Below, piece by piece: positions 22,748 through 33,067 of a DNA stretch of 64,000 nt; the stretch's first letter is position 1; the number at the start of each line of letters is the position of its first letter. Where the stretch lies: NCBI GenBank assembly GCA_951799445.1, contig OX637295.1, positions 22,506,001 through 22,570,000 of the forward strand. Direction: 5' to 3'. This stretch comes from Pseudisothecium myosuroides (taxonomy: Eukaryota; Streptophyta; Bryopsida; Hypnales; Lembophyllaceae). Under the pieces are notes generated by a model. That model worked only from the letters and a program-made list of their open reading frames with translations. It did no database searches and had not been told where the DNA came from. Both the position numbers and the translations under genes were made by a program.

Positions 22748-24599
22748 TTTCCCAAGGCCCTCACCTCCCCTCTTTTAACCTAGGTAACCCTATCAACTTG
22801 GATTTTCATCCTTATCTTTTAGGATTTTCACGTAGTTTGGGTTTTACGCTGGTCCAACACTCTAACTATTGGAGATTAACTCCAAATCGAAAACCGATTG
22901 CGCCATTGGCTTCAGAAGGCCATTTTTAGTCTTGAGGTTCCCCTACCCCCTATTCCAACGCCAAAATCCTACCGTAAACTATCGCCAACTGGAGTCAGTA
23001 AAAGAGGTAAAAATCTACTTTTTGGAGGTTATCTTTTCTGACAAAGGTGACTAGCCAAGGTGGTCTGGGAGGTCCTAGGGAGTAAGAAAAGACCCTTCGT
23101 TGACTTCGTTCCGACTTCGTGTGCTCCCGGGACGCCGGTCAACTCCACGTAAATCCCGCCACGTGGATAATTCGAAGGAATGTTGGTGATTCGGCCGTCT
23201 CCCGCTATCGAAACACCACGAAACTCGTCGGGGCGCGTTATTAGCATAAAAGAACCTATCCTAATTTTTAGTGAGATTTTACCGCTACCTGGGTAATTAT
23301 TGTGAATTTCCCATCGTGGTTTTAGGCGGTTGACCGTCCGGAAGGAGTATTTCTTCAATCCAGAAAATTCCGAAACTTCTTGGGGAACCTCTCATGGGGT
23401 TTCCCAAGAGATTTTCAAGTTCACATCTTGATCTTGCATGTCTTGGTACGGAGGGCAAAAAGATACCTCCGTTGGTTTACCGGCAGTCAGGGAATCTTCC
23501 GCATACGGGGGAATCTTGGCGAATGGATTTCGCTTTTGACTTCCCGGTATGGTTTAGAACCAAGACCACAATCCGGTGACCGTAGATTCCTCCACTGGCC
23601 TGTCTTGCGAAAGTGACACCTACAAGCTAACAATTGGGGTTTCTACTATTCGTCGATGGGATGGGGAAACTGAAACCTCTCTTGGGGAATCTACCTAAGA
23701 ATCTCCCTAGACTTCCCTCAGACCAATTTAGCCCAGCTTGGTCACTTGCATAGTGATTTTAGGCTATTTTGGGTAAGAATCCTCAAACCTTCTAGTTCCC
23801 ACTACTTCTATGGCTCCAACCTATTTACAAGTGGGTTTTAGGACTATTCTAAGGAGAAAAGGCTATTTAGGACCAAAGGGCATATTGGTATGTAATATGT
23901 CCATTCTGGTTTTACACTCTTTTTAGGGCTTTTTGTGTATAATTACGACTTAAATTGCACAATCTAAAAAAAAAGAAGACTATGAGTCCCAAGTGACGAA
24001 TTGGGAGCTCACACCCCCTACAAAATATCCCCTGATCTCACGTATATACTAAACTTCTAAGCTAGTGACTCCATTGTGCGTAGTACAAGTACGGTGAAAC
24101 TATAGTCCTTTATATCTAGAATTTTGGGTGTTTAGAAAAAACACGACGAAGCTATAGTCTTTTGTGTTTAGAATTTTGGGTGTTAGAAAAAACACGGTGA
24201 AGCTATAGCTTTGGGCCTTTAGAAAAACATCCATAGAATTCATGGGTTGGTGGACGTTTAGCATCTTCACTCACATATTAAGTTTAGTTTCGAAAACCTT
24301 GTTTTGAAAAACCCAAGTAGTTAGTATCCAAAAGTGCCACGTCAAAAATCCTTGTCTAGTTCTCCACAATTAGTGACAATTGATATTAAGCGTATCCTTC
24401 CAAAATTACTCTACCTAGAGGTATTTCTTAGGGACCCCAAAAGCTCCAAAATTTCACTAGATTAGATGGGGGGTTAATTTACTAGGAGGGGGGATTTAAG
24501 GACCGAATTTGTAAATTTTAGAACCAAAAGAAGGCCGGCCCAACCGCCCAACTAGAGACTAGAAGACGAGCAAACCAAAGACGAGCAAGACCAAAAGAA

Positions 24600-24790
24600 T
24601 CTGCCACCCCCCTGGCCACTACCATTTTCGATACCACCACCGGCCGCACAAGTGGCCAAACCCTGCACCGCCACGTGGCAGCGGACGCCAGGACAGTCTG
24701 TGGAAGCTGGGCAGTCTTGGAAAGCCGGGACAGTCCGTGGGAGGCTGGGGCAGTTGTAGGAAGCCGAGGGCTGGTTAGGATTGATCAACT
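24600..24790. repeat. GGCAGTC/GGAAGCTGG minisatellite (copy 4 variant)
   Basis: Imperfect units around GGGACAGTC[TC]GTGG[GA]AGGCTGG occupy the variable position of the inverted LTR-like copy 4. They do not resemble the minisatellites of copies 1-3. Confidence 0.65.
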
Positions 24791-26789
24791 GCAAAGGCAA
24801 GAGTCCTTATTAAAACTCAATTTTGAAAGCTAAAAGCTCATACCCAAAAAATTATCAAAAAGAAAAAGAAACTTATCATAGATTAGATAAGAGGACATAT
24901 TATGCATTAGTGAAGTAGGATTAGCAAATAGAGGTAGGAATTAGTAGGAAGAAGTAGAATAGAAGTGAAGTGAAGAGGTAAGAGAAGTAGCAAAGGAAAG
25001 AGAAAACCTCTTCAAGAATCATAAAACATCAACTATAGAAGTAGTAGAAGTTCCAAGGAGAAGGATAGGCATTTAGTCACAACTCAAAGAAGTAGAAGTT
25101 CAAACTCACGTTGCAATTGAGAGATCAAGAGACCATTGGAAGTTTGAAGAGAAGTTTAGTAGTGAATAGGATTAGGTGGAAATCTTAGAAGAACACTTGA
25201 GACTATTAGAAGAAGGATAGAATAATAATTGACTTACAAGAAAATAAGAAGTGGTCAAAGATCAATTATTATTTCAAAATTGAAGCATTAGAATTCTAGT
25301 TTACCAACCTTATCATTTAGCATAAAATAATGTATTGTAGGGAGAATAGTGTTAGAAGAGAAAGAAAGCCTAGGAAAAAAAGAAAAGGAAGAAGTCCAAG
25401 AAATTGACAACTTTGTATTATAACTCCTTCTTCAAGCGGTGAGCACAATTCAACAAGGGATTCACACATGGAAATTGATAGAGAATTCAAAGGAGTGTAT
25501 GACTACCTCAACAACGATACTAATTTCGAGGTAAGTCCCTAATTACAACCCTCCCCTTTTAAATTATCAAAATTGGATATTTAGAAGTAGGGCCGAATTA
25601 CAAAGCCAATTCAGAGTGTTTAGACTAGGATTATTCCAAGAATCAGATAGACAATGATGTAAAACTTAGTTAGAGATTTCCAAAACCGTATTACACTTAG
25701 AAATTAGAGTTGAATTGAAAGAGATATTTGCGAATGAAGTTTAGGAGTCATATTGGATGAAAATTAGTCCATTTCATCCAAGAGGAACAAGAATGAAAAC
25801 TTCGGTAGAGACATAAATCTAAAGGTCAATAGTGAAACAAAAATTAGAATTCAAATTGTAGGTTAGTAGAAAACCACGGATGAAGTTTAGGATTACCGAT
25901 TAGCGGTCAAACTTCATCCACTTGTAACTCTCACTAGGAAAGTCCGAACTTAGAGTTCTTTAGCAATTTGGAAATTTAATTCTAGGCACTACAAGAAACC
26001 AAATTCAAAAGTCTAAAAATAGTAAATTGATAGTAGAAGTCCCGTGCCTTAGGAATGAAGTAGGAAGTAAAATAAAATCTTTTGAATGACATCCAAATAG
26101 AAATTTAGAGCTATAACTAGAGAAAAGAAACATATAGGAGTCCAAAGCTATTCTAAACTCTGAAAAATACTTCAAACTCCAATAGTGATAGAGGGATGAA
26201 GTTTGGTACAAAGAATGGATGAAGGCACCTAAAAATCATCCATGGAAGTTTAGACTTGGAAATCAAGTAGCATATTGTAGCATAGAGCTAGAGTTAAGAA
26301 CTCATGATCAATTAAAATAACTTAAGTACTAAAAAAGGTGGATGAAGTTTGGATAGTCTCTTAGAGGCTTCAACTTCATCTGGTTATAACTTCTTATAAT
26401 AATCTCCAAATCTTACAAGACTTAGGTTTTTGGAAATGGCATAAATTAAACTACAACTTAGATAGGCTAAATTTAGACTATAGATGCTTTTATTAGAAAA
26501 CCAAAGCAGATTGAGGATTTAATGAGTTGAATTAATCTTTGCATTTAGGATAAGTTGTCGTGATTTCTTAAACTTTAGGAACTTAGAAAAAGATCCATTG
26601 CTTGGAAGGCACAATGGACCGACGTTAGACACCCATAGTATGTAAAACTTTGATTCCTAGAACCTGGTTGTGCACGCATATTTACCAAGGGTGGATAAAT
26701 AAGCGCTCACAAATGCAAGATAGTAACACTGCCTCTACACCTCTACTCCATCTCAAACTTAAGGAAGGACGATTTTTTAATAGATATCG

Positions 26790-27075
26790 TACTGAAGTCG
26801 TGAATTCATGCCTACGTACCATTATCGCACATATTACGTGTATTTCTATGCACTGAATTAGTGCGTAAACAATGCCTATCAATAACATACGATTACTGTA
26901 CTAATATCAGTACAGTTTAGGTGCATTTTGGATACCACATTTGTATAATTAAAGTACATAAATTGTACACTTTTAATAAAGATTTTAACGACATTGATTT
27001 AGTGCATATAAATACACGTAATATGTGCGATAATGGTACGTAGGTATGAATTTACGTAAATCGTGTTGTATTTGT
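26790..27075. mobile_element. Palindromic MITE inside the Copia remnant
   Basis: A 54-bp arm at 26805-26858 is repeated in inverse at 26997-27050 with about three mismatches (core GGTACGTAGG, ACACGTAATATGTGCG). Weaker inverted similarity extends outward. The loop of about 140 bp is AT-rich and non-coding. It interrupts the Copia frame between the reverse transcriptase and RNase H parts. No target duplication is clear. Confidence 0.75.
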
Positions 27076-27162
27076 ATGAACCTATGAACCTTATAAATTA
27101 GAGATGTACTAGAAGGAAATCTATTGCTTACCAATATGAAGTCTCCTCCAACTAACTACAAA

Positions 27163-27244
27163 GATTTAACTTTCCCACTAATTTGCAGTCTCTTCCAATC
27201 GACATGACACCCACCATTATTGCAAATTAGTAGGAAAGTTAATC
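27163..27244. repeat. Short inverted repeat (hairpin) in the Copia remnant
   Basis: GATTTAACTTTCCCACTAA at 27163 faces its near-perfect inverse ending at 27244 (arms of 25 bp, loop of about 33 bp). It may be a second small insertion, because the Copia frame is not recognisable until about 27255. Confidence 0.65.
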
Positions 27245-28549
27245 TTTTTTACCATGACAAAATAAGATATCGCCTACGCTGTGAGTCGACTTAGCAACTT
27301 TATGGCCAATCCTCAAGCAACTCATCTTGAATCTGCCAAGCATGTTTTTCACTACTTACAGAGAACCACAGATCCCGGTATCCTCTACCGGGTCGATGCT
27401 CTAATTCTCATTACTGGCTTCACAGACGTCGATTGGGCTTCCTGCACGGAGACAAGAAGATTGATACGCGCATATGTATTTACACTAGTAGGAGGACCCA
27501 TTACCTAGCAGAGTAAAAAGCAGCTCAAAGTCTCTTGTTCTTCTACCGAATCAAAGTACCGAGCTCTGAGCAATGGCGCTTAGGAGGTAGTTTGGCTACA
27601 TTGCCTTCTCCATGAATTACAACCACCTTTGTCCACAACAATCTAAGACAATTCTTCTCGAATTACACACTCTCCACCCAGTCATTGTATTACCTTGAAC
27701 TGTGACAACCAAGGAGCCCTCAAGATTTCCCAGAATCTAGTCTTTCATGCAAGAACAAAGCATATAGAGTTGCACAATCATTTCATCCGTGAATGTGTGA
27801 TAGGAGGGGAAATTGAATTAAAATATATTCATACAAATCTCCAACTAGTGGATGCATTCATCAAATCCTTGGGCAGGGCTAAATTTCAACAACATCGTAT
27901 AGCTTTAGGATTACACAGCTTAGATACCCTAAGCAAATTATCCAACTCTTACTCTCAATCTACACACCCTAAACCAATAATACAACACCTGCTACAGTAC
28001 ACCATCGATGCTGTGGATTTAGATTATTCTATAGAGCTACACCTTGCCAAAGATATTTCTCAGCCTCTTCTAGCGAAGCAAAATTCTTCTGTTCAGTACC
28101 ACAGAAACCCAACACTTCCCTCGAACAATCCGTCCAAGAAAAGTAGAGCCCAGGAACCCTCCCTTTTCTCACAGTATAAAATTTCTCCTAGAAAGTTCTC
28201 ACTCCTCGGCAACGATCTACTTTTCTCCGAGGCTTCATCCGATTTGCCTCCCGGCACCTTGCTGCACCAACACAATGCACTTTACTCCCACGACAATTTG
28301 CACACAAATCATCAGTGACAGTGTAATCCGCCACCAAGTTATCCTCAATTTCAACACTCCACTTCAACAATCGTCCTCAAAACGCAAGCATAACCTTGCC
28401 ACACCAGTTATTAAAGCCAAACTTACAAACTCTCTCAATGACTGTGATTGCTCCTACACTCGCTCCATCACCACACTCGTCATCCTCATGATTACATAAA
28501 CACATTTGTACAAACTAACCTAGCATTACAATCTCTGATTGAAGGAAGG

Positions 28550-28712
28550 TGTAGATAATACTTTTCCCTTAGGATTTCATCCACGTTAGCATGTACGATA
28601 GTCATCCAATTAGAGTTAAATACTGTATATATATATATATATATATATATTGAAGCTTAACTCTCTTAAGCTCTCTCTTGTTATCTTTAATACAAAGCTT
28701 GTGGTACACAGC
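28550..28712 (+). mobile_element. Copia 3' LTR (short) with TA microsatellite
   Basis: It begins TGTAGATAATAC directly after the polypurine tract, as expected for a Copia 3' LTR. A (TA)n run at 28625-28651 acts as a TATA-like tract, and a pyrimidine-rich CTCTTAAGCTCTCTCTTG block follows. The 3' end is estimated near GGTACACA at 28712. The matching 5' LTR is missing from this locus. Confidence 0.6.
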
Positions 28713-28789
28713 TCAATTTCTCCACAAAAACTTTTGGTCTCATAGAGAAAGGAGGCAAAAAATTTGTAAATGAACTATATCCCATTGTA

Positions 28790-30809
28790 CAGTTGGATAC
28801 AACACCCTTAGAAATTTTTCCCGTCATTGTGGCCACGCCTAACTGCAATATATTCCTTCCCCGCTCTATTGCATTCGTTGTGCGACATGTCTCGTCGCAA
28901 AATTTTGCATAGACGTTGCTCACTTTGTCCTATGACTTTGCAAAAATTCCCATTAACTAATTCCGCTTACATTAAGTGCTTTGACCGCCGGATTTAAGAG
29001 TTGGGTTGCGCTTTGGCGGCACATGTCACTGCCAAAAATTTGATCAAGGGATTTGTTGCCATGACATGGGAAGTATAAGCTTGCATCCCACCAACATCTT
29101 CATTTTTCCCTCCTCCTCCGCTTGTTTGGTACTTAATCGCCCATCTCTACTCACTGCATTCTCATCTGCACTTGCATGTCTCCTCATGATTCACTTTTGA
29201 CTGTGTTCCCTCCGGATTCCATCATTTGGGCTCAATTTTTTGCAGAGGGGGGCTTATACCACACTTGCGTTGAAGTCATTCCTTAGCTAGTCTAATCCTT
29301 ATGATTCTTCTCTGCTTGCACTCTTCCTAGATCATTCAATTTGCTTATTGGTTGATTTGCGGGCCACTTGCTTATTCAAGTTGGGTTGATTCACATGAGC
29401 TGGACTACTTCAAATTTGAGTTGGACTGATTGGAATGCGAGCTGTGTCGAGCTAATTAGGATCCACGACTTACAATAACTTTATCATCATTCCTCTTCAT
29501 TGATTTAATTCCAGTTTGGGTTTTGGATTAGAAATTCATCATAGAAGCTCATCAAATTTTCTTTTCATGGCAAATTCTAAAAATGCGGACTAGAAATTTA
29601 AGCAACGAAGAAAAAACTCTCATAGTTCAAATGTAAAAAAAAAAAGGAATCAAATGTAAGGACATTGCTGAATTACTAAACATGCCAAGATCCATAGTAT
29701 CTACTATCCTCACAAAATGGAAAACATCCAAGTGTTTGAAAACTAAAAAACCAAGCCAGCAACCTTTGAAACTGTCTACACGAGCACAATGAGATTTGGC
29801 TCGCCTGGTCAATCATGACCGATAGCAAACTCTTGCCATACTTGCAGATAGTTTCCAAGTCCATCGAAATACTATCATAAAGTATGTCTACGAGTTGGGT
29901 TTTGAAAATTGAATAGCTTGAAAAAATCTCATCTCAATGTACAACAACAAACGAATAGATTGGCATTTACCAAACAGCATTGTCATTGGACTAAGGAGGA
30001 CTAGAAAAAGGTAATTTGGACCAATGATTCCTCTTTCAAGCTAGGAAAAACCTTTCACCAAATTAGAGTTTGGCGGAAGGCTCATGAGGCATATGCTTTC
30101 CATTTCTTGGCTCTCACATTTAAGTCCAGTTGATCGTTAGTTATGGTATGTGAGGCCTTCGAAAGCTTTGACAAAAGCCCTACAGTTATAATGCCAGAAG
30201 GGGAAAGAACAGTAAGAGATTTTGTTCGCAATGTGTACGAGGACACATTGAATGGATTTTTTTAATACATACTCATCATGAGCAGCTCACGCTTATGGAA
30301 GATGGTGCTCCAATGCATCGTAGCAAGTTCCCTAACAAATGGAGGAAAGCTTACGGTATACAAAAGCTAGATTGGCTTGCAAATTCACCAGATCTAAATT
30401 CCATTGAGAACTTGTGGAAGATACTAAAAGATTTGTTGCGCCACCACAATTGTTTGAAGAACAAACAAGACATGATATGCATAATTCAAGCTGTATGGGA
30501 TGAGGCATCCATAGAGCAATTGCAAAAGCTCATTGCAAGTATGCTTGATCAGATAAAAGTTGTGATTTTAGCAAGAGGTGGAAATACTAGATGGTAGGTA
30601 GTGTATAGACCATATCCAACCTCTTTTATCATTTGTAAATTTTCATGTATATATTTGTCATATCCTCTAGTAATCTCTTTTGTGATTCCAACACAACTTC
30701 CGATTATGAATTCGGACAATTTTTGAGGAAGTTGTAGCTTCTTGAAGTTAGTGGATTGCTCGCTGAAGTTTCACTCCAAAAAAATTCGTAAAATTCCTAT
30801 ACCTGACTG
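28790..30809 (+). mobile_element. Tc1-like DNA transposon, 2.02 kb
   Basis: The element holds a degraded Tc1-type transposase. Candidate ends start CAGT on both sides (CAGTTGGATAC at 28790; inverse of 30809 reads CAGTCAGGTATAG) and share a later TTA[GC][GA]AATTTTT block. Each is flanked by TA (28788-28789 and 30810-30811), the Tc1/mariner target duplication. Inverted-repeat identity is modest, so the exact ends are less sure than the gene. 28790-29582 is a non-coding 5' part. Confidence 0.65.
29583..30597 (+). pseudogene. Tc1-like transposase (DD34E), dead copy
   Basis: The span equals about 338 codons, the usual Tc1 transposase length. The N-terminal part shows the paired helix-turn-helix region (CKDIAELLNMPRSIVSTIL; later LADSFQVHRNTI). 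The catalytic domain shows WTNDSSFKLG, where the first Asp of the usual W-[ST]-D-E motif is Asn. Then come EDGAPMH with the second Asp and SPDLNSIENLWKILKD with the final Glu. There are 34 residues between Asp and Glu, the DD34E signature of Tc1 proper. Several in-frame stops (for example 29634, 29790) and frame changes before 30295 inactivate it. Plant mariner-like elements normally carry DD39D, so the type is notable. Confidence 0.88.
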
Positions 30810-30811
30810 TA

Positions 30812-31787
30812 CAACTCTTTATCAGATTGACCAATTTTTGTTATTCTTGTTTCCAATAGCAAGAAAAGCACTCAAACTAAAATTTGAATGCACCAACTTG
30901 TGCCTTAACTTACTTTGACTGTGAATGCCAAAAATTGATGGGTTTATAGCTACATTGGTAGAAGACCTACAAGTGCTATAAATTCTCAAAATTACTATGC
31001 AAAATTTTAGGGTAAAACAATTAGATCCATGCTGCAATTAGTTACCTCTATATAAGGTAGGAAGCTTATGAAGTGACTAGACTCTAAAAGCTTTATCTAA
31101 AACAAAGTTACATATTCAAAATTCATTACTAATTTCACAAATGCCCAAAAAATATGAAATGACTTGGCTTAAATGCCAATTCCATTTATTTTTGAAGGAA
31201 ATTTTATAGGAAAACATTTCAAAGATGGCAAACTTCCCAAAATTGTGAATCAACTAGTCTTTGTAAGCCTCTTCTTTAACAATAAGTATACACTATACAA
31301 CTTTGAAATGTTCAAAACTCACCATTCATTCAGTTATACAAAAAAAATAGGAGGTTGTCTCATCAATTGTTTGAATGGTAGAAGGTCTACGTTTTTTTCT
31401 TAACCTATTAGATTCCAAATATTTTCTTGGAAAAACATAGTTTTTAGTACTTGATTACAAAACATTTTTCTTTGTACAAACATAGAAGTGTATATATAGA
31501 GAGAGTTGAAAGTGGAAATGCCATTGGTGAATTAGTATATATCAAATTTGGTGCAGATTCAATAATGCACTTTGTCGCAAAATTTGTGTATTTGAAGGCG
31601 TCTAATTGGAATGTTTATGGACTATTCAACAACCTCTTCATATTTTGAAGTATACAAAGATCAAAAGCAATTTTTCTTTCCAACAAGGCAAATTTGATCA
31701 TAAAACAAAGCATTTCACTAACCTTTCTAATGGCACATTTTAAGTGTACATATAACTTTATGTTGAATTACAAATTTAGAAAACACA
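30812..31787. other. AT-rich unassigned DNA
   Basis: Several short open frames exist on both strands (such as 31173-31403) but have biased, Phe/Asn/Lys-rich composition and no recognisable domains. No repeat boundary is seen. Confidence 0.4.
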
Positions 31788-31791
31788 ATTT

Positions 31792-32879
31792 GGGTGAATG
31801 CAAGAAACACTTCTACTATTTGTCGCGTTTTATCACACCCTAGTTTTTGATTTTTCTTTTGGCCATAGCTTTTGTCTTTTAGCTCCAAATGACTCAAAAT
31901 TTATATGAAAGCTACTCATAACCATTATACACTTTTTTTAATTTTTCAAGATTTTTCAAAAATAATTTATTATTTTTAAACAGCCCCGATAATTTCTCAC
32001 AATGGGTGATTTAGGGATTTTTTGCACTTTTTTTAACCCAAAAATACGAATTTTGAACTAAAATTTGGAAAGAATTGTCTTCTAATAGACTTACAGCTAT
32101 TGTCCAAATGAATTTTAAAAATACTTATTTTTATGTGGTGTACAAGTCCACAAAAAGAGCTCTTTTCTGCATTTTTTTCAAAAGGTATGAAACATTATTT
32201 TGGTGCTTTTTTGGTCAAAATCCATCACCAAAAAGTTTTCTCAAATGGATAGTTTTTAGATTTTTTTTTTTTTTAAATCCTATTTTTTACAATTTTAAAA
32301 TGTCAAAAGTGGTTATTTCTTCACTAGAATTTTGAACATAGAATTCACCCTAAAACCGATGAAGAAAATACCACTTTTGACATTTTAAATTGTAAAAAAT
32401 AGGATTTTTTTTTTTTAATTCTAAAAATTGTCCATTTGAGAAAACTTTTTGGTGATGGATTTTGACCAAAAAAACGCACCAAAAATATGTTTCACACTGT
32501 TGAAAAAAATGCAAAAAGGAGCTATTTTTGTGGACTTCTACACCACATAAAAATAAGTATTTTTAAAAATCATTTGGACAATAGCTATAAGTCTACTAGA
32601 AGATCATTTTCTCCCAATTTCAGCTCAGAATTCATTTTTTTGGGTTAAAAAAAGTGCAAAAAATCCTTAAATCACCCATTGTGAGAAATTATCGGGGCTC
32701 TTTAAAAATAGTAAATTATTTTTGAAAAATCTTGAAAAATTGGAAAAAGTGTATAATAGTTATGAGTAGCTTTCCTATAAATTTTAAGTCATTTGGAGCT
32801 AAAACACAAAAGTTATGGCCAAAAAAAAATCAAAAACTAGGGTGTAACTAAACGCAACAAGTGTTTCTTGCATTCACCC
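31792..32879. mobile_element. 1.09-kb foldback element, 4-bp target duplication ATTT
   Basis: The whole element is a near-perfect inverted duplication. The left arm runs from GGGTGAATGCAAGAAACACTT (31792) to about 32325, and the right arm from about 32358 to AAGTGTTTCTTGCATTCACCC (32879), leaving a central loop of only about 30 bp. ATTT flanks both ends (31788-31791 and 32880-32883). It has no coding capacity. The ends match those of 33068-33783 and 49169-49900, so the three form one family. Confidence 0.9.
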
Positions 32880-33067
32880 ATTTATATACAATATTGGAGG
32901 GACAAGATTATACATTCCTCTAGCACTAGCTTGTATTTATTATAAGATCGGAAGGTCAATTCTAGTAGTTTATGATCTTCAAAAAAAAACATGCAAATTA
33001 CATTCCAAATAATGTTAACATGCAATAGTACATAGATTAACATGTGATGTGGTATATTTTTGTATTA

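Larger units (their letters stand above)
19651..24013 (+). mobile_element. LTR-like element copy 3, 4.36 kb, intact ends and target duplication
   Basis: It starts TGTGAGCGCTTGTTTACCC and ends GAATTGGGAGCTCACA, flanked by CCCCC on both sides (19646-19650 and 24014-24018). Internal order is as in copy 2, with three CTTCGCCGT motifs (22025-22163), a TATA-like TTTTATAGG near 22739 and the conserved 3' part. It has no ORF of retroelement type. It is the innermost insertion of the nest. Confidence 0.9.
18721..24055. mobile_element. AT-rich insert in LTR-like copy 4, carrying copy 3 inside
   Basis: Between 18721 and 19650, and briefly again from 24014 to about 24055, the sequence matches no part of the LTR-like family and is much more AT-rich. 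The ends show weak inverted similarity (TTTAGT followed by A-C-[AG]-TGAGATC). It has no coding capacity. Boundaries are approximate and the class is unknown; it may be a MITE of about 1 kb. Confidence 0.4.
16307..26711 (-). mobile_element. LTR-like element copy 4, inverted, itself split by nested insertions
   Basis: On the plus strand it begins TATGAGCTCCCAATTCG (one change from the family terminus) and ends ACCAAGGGTGGATAAATAAGCGCTCACA, the inverse of the family start. GATGC (16302-16306) and AATGC (26712-26716) are a 5-bp duplication with one change, and the Copia frame is continuous across it. Its own parts are about 16307-18720 and 24060-26711. About 0.8 kb near 17300-18120 does not line up with the other copies. 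It is the most diverged copy of the family, so it is likely the oldest. Confidence 0.85.
15596..28549 (+). pseudogene. Copia-type pol remnant (reverse transcriptase and RNase H), split by nested insertions
   Basis: Part 1 (15596-16306) encodes the Copia reverse transcriptase: TWSLEPLP-like start, CKWVFKLKL, IDFNDIF, WDIHHIDV, then LYVDDLFIT, the catalytic YVDD box, and IKQYLGI. Stops interrupt it near 15807, 15923, 15929 and 15999. Part 2 resumes at 26712 exactly in register (EFGM then QDSNTASTPLLHLKL). After two small foldback insertions it continues near 27255 with DIAYAVSRLSNFM and ATHLESAKHVFHYLQ, the RNase H motif CSSTESKYRAL and the C-terminal HARTKHIELHNHFIRE block. The 5' half (gag, protease, integrase) is absent. 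A polypurine tract (GAAGGAAGG) lies at 28541-28549. The copy is dead. Confidence 0.9.
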
